Both the position numbers and the translations under genes were made by a program. Below, piece after piece: positions 58,799 to 64,000 of a stretch of DNA of 64,000 nucleotides. The notes below the pieces were generated by a model. That model saw only the letters and a program-made list of their open reading frames with translations. It was not told the DNA's origin and did no database searches. The stretch's first letter is position 1, and each line of letters begins with the position of its first letter. Source of the stretch: Paenibacillus daejeonensis DSM 15491 (lineage in GTDB: Bacteria > Bacillota > Bacilli > Paenibacillales > Paenibacillaceae); the NCBI RefSeq assembly GCF_000378385.1, contig NZ_KB899667.1, positions 1 through 64,000 of the forward strand, given 5' to 3'.

Positions 58799-60148
58799 AT
58801 GAAAGCGCGCTCACCATGGATGATCAAAAGCTCGGCGGCCCTGCTGGTCGCTGTCATGCTGGGAACGGCCTGCTCCAACAGCCCATCCAACACGACTCCG
58901 CCGCCAGCCAATACGGGGACAGAAAACAAGACCAATACAGAGACGAATACCCCGCCTCCCGAGGCTAAGGAAGCAACGATTGAATTCTGGCATGCCTACG
59001 GCGAGGGCGAGGAGCAGGTGCTGCTGGAGGAAGTGCTGCCCAAGTTCAAGGAGCAGTATCCTCATCTTACGGTTAATCCGACCCGGATGCCGACGGAGAA
59101 TCTGGAGCAGCAGGTCATCACGGCCGTTGCAGGCAACGTCGCGCCAGACATCATGCGGATGGACAATACGTGGATTCCGAAATTTGCCCGCGAGCAGGCA
59201 TTGCAGCCGGTTGATGGCTTCCCGGACTTCGCAGCCCTGAAGGATGCTTCCTTCGAAGCACCGATGTCGACCAACTACTACGATGGTCAATATTACGGGA
59301 TACCGCTCGATACGAATACGAAGATCGCCATCTATAACAAGGAGCTTCTTGAAGCGGCTGGCGCAACAGAGCCGCCACAGACGATGGAGGAGCTCGCCGA
59401 TCTGGCCCGCGCACTCAAGGCGAAAGATCCCAATATGTTCGGGATTACGATCGGCGGCGTCGACGCCTGGAACATGCCGCCGTGGTTCTGGTCGCTGGGC
59501 GGACGCATCACGGATGACGAGTATACGAAGGCGACTGGCTACCTGAACAGTCCCGAGAGTGTCCAGGCGCTGGAGACCATTATGGGATGGCATGACGAGG
59601 GACTGCTGGCACCGCCGATTCTTGCAGGACAGCCGGGCACATGGGAAGGGCTGCGAGGCGAGGAAGGCACAGCGGCAACTTATATGATGATTAACGAAGG
59701 TCCTTGGTTCTTCAGCATCCTGGGTGACGCGGTCGCCGAGACGATGATTCCGGCCAAAATGCCCAATGGGCCCGACGGCAGCAGCCACTCGGTCATCGGC
59801 GGTCAGAATCTGGTGCTCTTCAAGGGGGCCAAGGAGCCGGATGCGGCCTGGCAGTTCGCCCAATTCATGTCGACCGAAGAGATCCAGGTGCTGATGGCCG
59901 TGAAGACGGGCGCCATTCCAACGAACCGTGCTGCGGCGCAGGCGGATGAGCTCAAGGAAATTCCGTATCTACAGGCCTACGTTGATGAGTTGGAGACCGC
60001 ACTCGCCCGTACACCAAGCGCGGAGTGGGATAAGATCAGCCAGGCGTTCCAAGCGGCCTTCGAGGCGGCGCTGCGAGGGCAGGCAACCGCGCAGGATGCA
60101 TTGGATGCTGCAGCTGCCGAAATCGACGGCTATCTGGCCCGGAGTTAA
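58799..60148 (+). CDS. Sugar ABC transporter substrate-binding lipoprotein of the alpha-glucan locus
   Basis: A 449-residue lipoprotein. The signal peptide (MKARSPWMIKSSAALLVAVM) ends in lipobox LGTAC, then a linker rich in Asn, Thr and Pro. The mature domain is family 1 (EFWHAYGEGEEQ, VAPDIMRMDNTWIPKFARE). The frame runs upstream to 58736, but AGGGGG and the signal peptide favour the ATG at 58799. It is followed by two permease genes and a cytosolic GH66 enzyme, so the ligand is probably a cyclic or linear isomaltooligosaccharide. It is a paralogue of the stand-alone binding protein at 56386. Confidence 0.93.
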   Translation: MKARSPWMIKSSAALLVAVMLGTACSNSPSNTTPPPANTGTENKTNTETNTPPPEAKEATIEFWHAYGEGEEQVLLEEVLPKFKEQYPHLTVNPTRMPTENLEQQVITAVAGNVAPDIMRMDNTWIPKFAREQALQPVDGFPDFAALKDASFEAPMSTNYYDGQYYGIPLDTNTKIAIYNKELLEAAGATEPPQTMEELADLARALKAKDPNMFGITIGGVDAWNMPPWFWSLGGRITDDEYTKATGYLNSPESVQALETIMGWHDEGLLAPPILAGQPGTWEGLRGEEGTAATYMMINEGPWFFSILGDAVAETMIPAKMPNGPDGSSHSVIGGQNLVLFKGAKEPDAAWQFAQFMSTEEIQVLMAVKTGAIPTNRAAAQADELKEIPYLQAYVDELETALARTPSAEWDKISQAFQAAFEAALRGQATAQDALDAAAAEIDGYLARS

Positions 60149-60287
60149 AGGATAGAGGGGACGTCGAGCCTCGTGACCCTCGCGACCGAACTCGGGTAAC
60201 GGGTCTCGAATACCGGAGTCTGGTATGCCTGGCAGTCTCCCAGGCGACAGAGCTCTCGGATTCTACAGCTCTACTGCCACCCATGCC

Positions 60288-60322
60288 GAGAGGCAACCGA
60301 CGCTAGCTGCCGGTTGCCTCTC
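60288..60322 (+). other. Stable hairpin between binding-protein and permease genes
   Basis: GAGAGGCAACCG and CGGTTGCCTCTC form a perfect 12-bp stem with an 11-base loop. There is no T-run. It may protect the upstream mRNA or reduce read-through, giving more binding protein than permease. The 237-base gap holds no gene. Confidence 0.7.
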
Positions 60323-60385
60323 TCCCTGCAAGCGCAGAGTCTACCAAGCCGTCCGTCAAGGCCGGCGCCGCAGGAGTGAAGCCTC

Positions 60386-61282
60386 ATGAGAAGAGCCATC
60401 CGGCAATACGTGCAAGTTGCGCCTTACCTTACCCTGGGCGTGCTGCTGACTGCCGTATTTGTCCTCTACCCGTTGGTGAAGGGGATCTACATTAGTTTTT
60501 ATGAATACAAAGTGCTGGCGCCCGAGCTGAGTCTATTCGTTGGCTTCGACAACTATGTGCGGGCGATTCAGGACCCCAAGGTGCTGATCGCGCTTCGCAA
60601 TACGGTGCTGTTCGCGCTGGTTACGGTGCCGGGGCAGTGGCTGCTGGGCGTCATCGTAGCGATGATGGTGAATATGCGCACGATTCGCTTCAAGCTATTT
60701 TTCCGATTCGTCTACTACCTGCCCGTCATTAGTTCATGGATCGTCGTCTCGTATCTGTTCAAGTTCCTGTTCTCGGACAGCGCGAGCGGGATGGTCAATT
60801 ACCTGCTGGTCGATCTGATTCCCGTGTTGCCCGCACCGGTCAACTGGCTGCAGAATACGTGGACGGCCAATATTGTCGTCTGGCTGGTCAGCATCTGGAA
60901 GGGGATTGGCTGGGTGATGATCATGTACCTGGCTGCACTTCAGTCCGTACCCAAGTCGCTATACGAAGCCGCCTCGATCGATGGTGCCAAGGGCGTCCGC
61001 ACCTTCCTGCATATCACGCTGCCGCTGATGAAGCCGATGACCACTTATGTACTGATCAACCTGATCATCGGTTCGTTCCAGGCGTTTATCCAGGTATTCC
61101 TGATTACCGAGGGCGGCCCGATGGATTCGACGCATCTGCTGAGCACGTACATGTTCCGGCATGCGTTCCAGTTCTTCGACTTCGGCTATGCGTCGGCAAT
61201 CAGCGTCATGATGGGATTGATGATCTTCGTCCTGACTTATAGCCAGCAGCGCACGTTCGGCAAGGATCGCATCGAATATTAA
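60386..61282 (+). CDS. Sugar ABC transporter permease, MalF/UgpA type, of the alpha-glucan locus
   Basis: A 298-residue permease with six helices. It opens with VAPYLTLGVLLTAVFVLYP and carries the EAA loop YEAASIDGAKGVRTFLHITL. GGAGTGAAG precedes the ATG. It pairs with the next permease, which begins 22 bases after its stop. Confidence 0.94.
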   Translation: MRRAIRQYVQVAPYLTLGVLLTAVFVLYPLVKGIYISFYEYKVLAPELSLFVGFDNYVRAIQDPKVLIALRNTVLFALVTVPGQWLLGVIVAMMVNMRTIRFKLFFRFVYYLPVISSWIVVSYLFKFLFSDSASGMVNYLLVDLIPVLPAPVNWLQNTWTANIVVWLVSIWKGIGWVMIMYLAALQSVPKSLYEAASIDGAKGVRTFLHITLPLMKPMTTYVLINLIIGSFQAFIQVFLITEGGPMDSTHLLSTYMFRHAFQFFDFGYASAISVMMGLMIFVLTYSQQRTFGKDRIEY

Positions 61283-61304
61283 ACCTCGTTTGGAGGGAGC
61301 AACT

Positions 61305-62132
61305 ATGGCCAAATGGTCCACGTGGGTCGTTCATACGCTGCTGGTACTGGGAATTTTTGTCGTCATTGGCCCATTCGTCTACATGGTTTTGACGTCGCTG
61401 ACGACTGACAACTTCAGCCTGCCTAGCCCGACCAAGCTGATGCATGCCGAGAAGACGCTGGTCAACTACTCGGATGCGTGGTCCAAAAACAACTTTTCAC
61501 GCTATTTCCTGAACAGTATGTTCGTCTCGTCCGTGACGATGGTGTTGTCGTTGTCGCTGGCGGCCTCGACGGCTTATGCGTTTGCGCGGTTTCAATTTCC
61601 GGCCAAGGAGTTTCTGTTCAAGCTGTTCCTGTTCACGATGTTCGTGCCGGCGATTCTGAACATCATCCCGCAGTTCACTGTCATTCAAGCGGTCAATCTC
61701 GTCGATACGTATCCGGGACTGATCCTGCTCTATATCGGGTCGGGTGTCGTAGGGAGCACGTTCTTCCTGCGCGGCTTCTTCGAGCGGATCCCGGTGGAGC
61801 TGGAGGAGTCGATCGTCATGGACGGTGGCAGCCGCTGGACGATGTTTTATACCATTTACATTCCGCTGTCGCTGCCGGCGATCGGCACGCTGGGCATCTT
61901 CGCATTCTCGGGGACGTGGGATGAATTCATCGTCGCGCTGACCATTATTAAGACCGAGGTCAACCGGACGTTGCCCATTGCTCTGCAGTTGTTCCGAGGC
62001 CAGTATGCTACCTATTACGGCTTGTTCTTCGCAGCTTCGATCATCGCGCTGCTGCCGATCTTGATCATCTTTACCGTATTCCAAAAGCACTTCGTTAATC
62101 CGAACGTAACAGAAGGCGGTGTAAAAGGCTAA
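61305..62132 (+). CDS. Sugar ABC transporter permease, MalG/UgpE type, of the alpha-glucan locus
   Basis: A 275-residue permease with six helices. The EAA loop is EESIVMDGGSRWTMFYTIYI and the C-terminus QKHFVNPNVTEGGVKG is typical. GGAGGGAGC precedes the ATG at 61305, preferred over a codon at 61290. Its stop shares a base with the start of the GH66 gene, so import and hydrolysis are coupled. No ATPase is encoded nearby. Confidence 0.94.
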   Translation: MAKWSTWVVHTLLVLGIFVVIGPFVYMVLTSLTTDNFSLPSPTKLMHAEKTLVNYSDAWSKNNFSRYFLNSMFVSSVTMVLSLSLAASTAYAFARFQFPAKEFLFKLFLFTMFVPAILNIIPQFTVIQAVNLVDTYPGLILLYIGSGVVGSTFFLRGFFERIPVELEESIVMDGGSRWTMFYTIYIPLSLPAIGTLGIFAFSGTWDEFIVALTIIKTEVNRTLPIALQLFRGQYATYYGLFFAASIIALLPILIIFTVFQKHFVNPNVTEGGVKG

Positions 62133-63829
62133 TGAGCAACATGCAACTGCAGACAGACAAGGCAATGTATCGTCCTGGCGAAAAAGTAACGATTGAAGTG
62201 ATCCTCCCGTCACAGGTAAGTGGCACCTGGAGCGGGGAGTGGGTGGTGATGGAGCTGGAGCGCCCGGTGCGCCGGGGAGTGTGGTCCAGCGAGGGCGCCG
62301 GAACGATTGTGCTGGAGCCGATCCCCGATGGAGAGGGCGCCTATGGATTCTTTCTGATCGTGCGGAATGAAAGTAGCGAGGAGCTGCGCGCCGAGATTGC
62401 CTTCGACGTGGCAGAGCATTGGCGGGAAGCGCCGCGCTATGGCTTCCTGAGTGACTTCGCCCCGGGGGATGTGGACGACAGCGACCTGGCGTTCCTGCGG
62501 CGGCATCATATCAACATTGTCCAGTTCTACGATTGGATGTACCGTCATGATCAGCTCGTACCCGATGCCGAGGACGAGTTCACGGAGCCGCTGGGCCGTC
62601 GGATTTCGCTATCCGTAGTGAGCCGTAAGATCCGGGGATTGGAGGCCGGCGGGATGGCGGCGATGGCGTACGCAGCGGTATATGCGAGCTTGTCCGATTA
62701 CGCCGAGGCTCATCCTGAGCAGCTGCTCTACAATAATGGCGGTCAACCGTACAAGCTTGGCGACTACTACCACATCATGGACATCTCGCCGGACTCGGCG
62801 TGGACGCCGCACATTCTGGCGGAGTTCGCCAAGGTCATCGACTATGGCTTCCATGGTTTGCATCTCGATCAGTACGGCTTTCCCAAGCAGGCTATTCGCC
62901 GGGTCGGTGGGCGCGAGGAGGTTGTGCGGCTCAAGGAGAGCTACCCCTCCTTCATCGCTCAGACGCGGGAGGCACTGCCTTCTGCGGGGTTAATCTTTAA
63001 CAATGTTAGTAGTTACCCCGTCCATACGACAGCGGATTCGCCACAGGATGCGATGTACATTGAGGTCTGGGATCCGGTGGCGACGCTGGAGCAGCTCAAG
63101 GAGAATATTGACCGGGCCCGCGAGCTCTCGGGCAAGCAGGTCATTCTCGCCGCCTATCTGCCATGCTTCCAGAAGGACAGCGGCGTGCCGCAGCAGGAGG
63201 CCGAGATCGGAGCGACGGTGGCGATGGCTTCGATTTTTGCAAGCGGTGGTTATCATCTGCTGCTGGGCGAGCAGGGCAATGTGCTGGCCGACTCCTACTA
63301 TCCGAACTACGGCCAGGTGTCCGACGCCTTCGCAGCGACGCTCACCCGTTACTATGATTTCATTGTCATGTACCGCAATCTGCTGTTCGATCTCAGGCTG
63401 GAGGACATCTCCATGACCTTCGCGGGGGGCATCAACACGGAGATCGTGTTCGCTAGCGAAGGGGTCCGTTTCGCGCCGGATCTGATGCAGGATTCGGTCT
63501 GGAATATTGTGAAGGAGCGGCCGGGCTATACGGTTATTCACCTCATTAATGTTCGGGGCCTCGACAATCTGACTTGGCATGCTGGCAAGTCGCAGCCACC
63601 GACGCGGACCGAGCAGATCGAGGTGAGGGTCGAGATGCTGGAGGAGGTAGAAGGTGTCTATTGTTCCTCGCCGGACGGCGGGTCGATGGAGGCACAGGCC
63701 CTAGCCTATGACTGGGTGCCCAAGGATGAGCATCAAGGCAGCTACCTGCGATTCGTGGTGCCACAGCTAGAGTATTGGACGATGGTGTATGTAAAGAGCA
63801 AGCATGGCGTGGCTGTGCGGGTGGGATAA
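62132..63829 (+). CDS. Cytosolic GH66 enzyme (dextranase/cycloisomaltooligosaccharide hydrolase type)
   Basis: A 565-residue GH66 protein with no signal peptide and no CBM35. It aligns with the secreted GH66 enzyme across the N-terminal beta domain (YRPGEKVTIEV), the QFYDWMYRHD segment and the C-terminal domain. The nucleophile is Asp246 in LHLDQYG and the acid/base Glu311 in YIEVWDP. The lack of the inserted CBM35 and of export suggests a hydrolase that opens imported cyclic or linear isomaltooligosaccharides. It is coupled to the permease gene (TAATG overlap). Cyclic-sugar specificity is inference from context. Confidence 0.9.
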   Translation: MSNMQLQTDKAMYRPGEKVTIEVILPSQVSGTWSGEWVVMELERPVRRGVWSSEGAGTIVLEPIPDGEGAYGFFLIVRNESSEELRAEIAFDVAEHWREAPRYGFLSDFAPGDVDDSDLAFLRRHHINIVQFYDWMYRHDQLVPDAEDEFTEPLGRRISLSVVSRKIRGLEAGGMAAMAYAAVYASLSDYAEAHPEQLLYNNGGQPYKLGDYYHIMDISPDSAWTPHILAEFAKVIDYGFHGLHLDQYGFPKQAIRRVGGREEVVRLKESYPSFIAQTREALPSAGLIFNNVSSYPVHTTADSPQDAMYIEVWDPVATLEQLKENIDRARELSGKQVILAAYLPCFQKDSGVPQQEAEIGATVAMASIFASGGYHLLLGEQGNVLADSYYPNYGQVSDAFAATLTRYYDFIVMYRNLLFDLRLEDISMTFAGGINTEIVFASEGVRFAPDLMQDSVWNIVKERPGYTVIHLINVRGLDNLTWHAGKSQPPTRTEQIEVRVEMLEEVEGVYCSSPDGGSMEAQALAYDWVPKDEHQGSYLRFVVPQLEYWTMVYVKSKHGVAVRVG

Positions 63830-63867
63830 TAGATCTATTAAACGTATCCATATATGGACGATGATGT

Positions 63868-63873
63868 TATAAT
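63868..63873 (+). promoter_or_regulatory. Probable -10 box of the terminal toxin-like gene
   Basis: A perfect TATAAT, about 65 bases before the GTG start, implies a leader of about 55 bases. A CCATATATGG palindrome lies just upstream (about 63848-63857). Confidence 0.45.
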
Positions 63874-63937
63874 TGCATAGTAATAGAATAGGCTTACAAG
63901 GGTCGGTCGGCTACCTCCTCAGAAGGGAGGGATGCCT

Positions 63938-64000
63938 GTGACAGTGTTTGAAGCAATGATGCTAATGCTAACCTTTGGTTTGCTCATCGTGGCGCTACTG
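63938..64000 (+). CDS. TxpA/holin-like hydrophobic toxin peptide, 5' part (cut by window end)
   Basis: AAGGGAGG at 63923-63930 lies seven bases before a GTG. The 21 visible codons read MTVFEAMMLMLTFGLLIVAL and then Leu. This matches the N-terminal pattern of the small putative holin-like toxins of Firmicutes (TxpA/BsrG/YonT group), usually 30-60 residues with one helix and paired with an antisense RNA antitoxin. An in-frame ATG at 63932 is too close to the ribosome binding site. The 3' end and any antitoxin RNA lie outside the window. Confidence 0.72.
   Translation, partial: MTVFEAMMLMLTFGLLIVALL

Overview
The window reads like a chromosomal stretch of a Paenibacillus-type Firmicute. Evidence: the Bacillota-style 23S 3' end and tRNA block, strong AAGGAGG-type ribosome binding sites with frequent GTG/TTG starts, YesM/YesN two-component pairs, sugar ABC importers without their own ATPase, a ydaO/yuaA c-di-AMP riboswitch, and many hairpin-rich intergenic repeats. 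No phage or IS transposase was recognised. The species cannot be named from the sequence alone.

Layout. 1-960: 3' end of a 23S rRNA, seven tRNAs (Asn, Thr, Glu, Val, Gln, Lys, Leu) and a terminator; there is no room for a 5S gene after the 23S. 1066-4581: an exopolysaccharide operon resembling Bacillus ydaJKM, with a degenerate GGDEF receptor and a 47-residue membrane protein. 4695-8995: a LacI-type regulator and a GH38 alpha-mannosidase, each preceded by a copy of the same ACACGTGT palindrome. 9144-16801: an AraC regulator, then SDR dehydrogenase - LarA-family nickel-pincer enzyme - FGGY kinase, then larE-larB-larC for the nickel-pincer cofactor. I read this as a route from fructuronate/mannonate to gluconate and 6-phosphogluconate by a nickel-dependent 2-epimerase.

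16887-17531: thirteen tandem 51-bp repeats, each able to fold. 17940-21121: a small coiled-coil protein (minus strand), an aldo/keto reductase, an esterase and a methyltransferase. 21533-29984: a NitT/TauT-type ABC importer whose genes are interleaved with an FAD-linked oxidase, a cytosine-deaminase-like amidohydrolase, a CocE-type hydrolase and a creatininase-family enzyme, apparently a catabolic island for an unknown amide or N-heterocycle. Two 84-bp structured repeats in opposite orientation bracket the amidohydrolase and binding-protein genes.

30265-44690: two carbohydrate ABC importers, a YesM/YesN sensor pair between them, a GH42 beta-galactosidase and a membrane-anchored AraC regulator. 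44789-45520 (minus): a universal-stress/KdpD-like protein behind a c-di-AMP riboswitch.

45773-63829: an alpha-glucan system. Secreted multi-CBM GH66 (cycloisomaltooligosaccharide glucanotransferase type) and GH31 (6-alpha-glucosyltransferase type) enzymes lie on the minus strand. Divergent from them are a sensor kinase, a response regulator, a stand-alone binding protein, then an ABC importer (binding protein and two permeases) and a cytosolic GH66 enzyme. Together they suggest that starch-type glucan is converted outside the cell to cyclic isomaltooligosaccharides, imported, and opened inside. The window ends in the start of a TxpA-like hydrophobic peptide gene (probable type I toxin).
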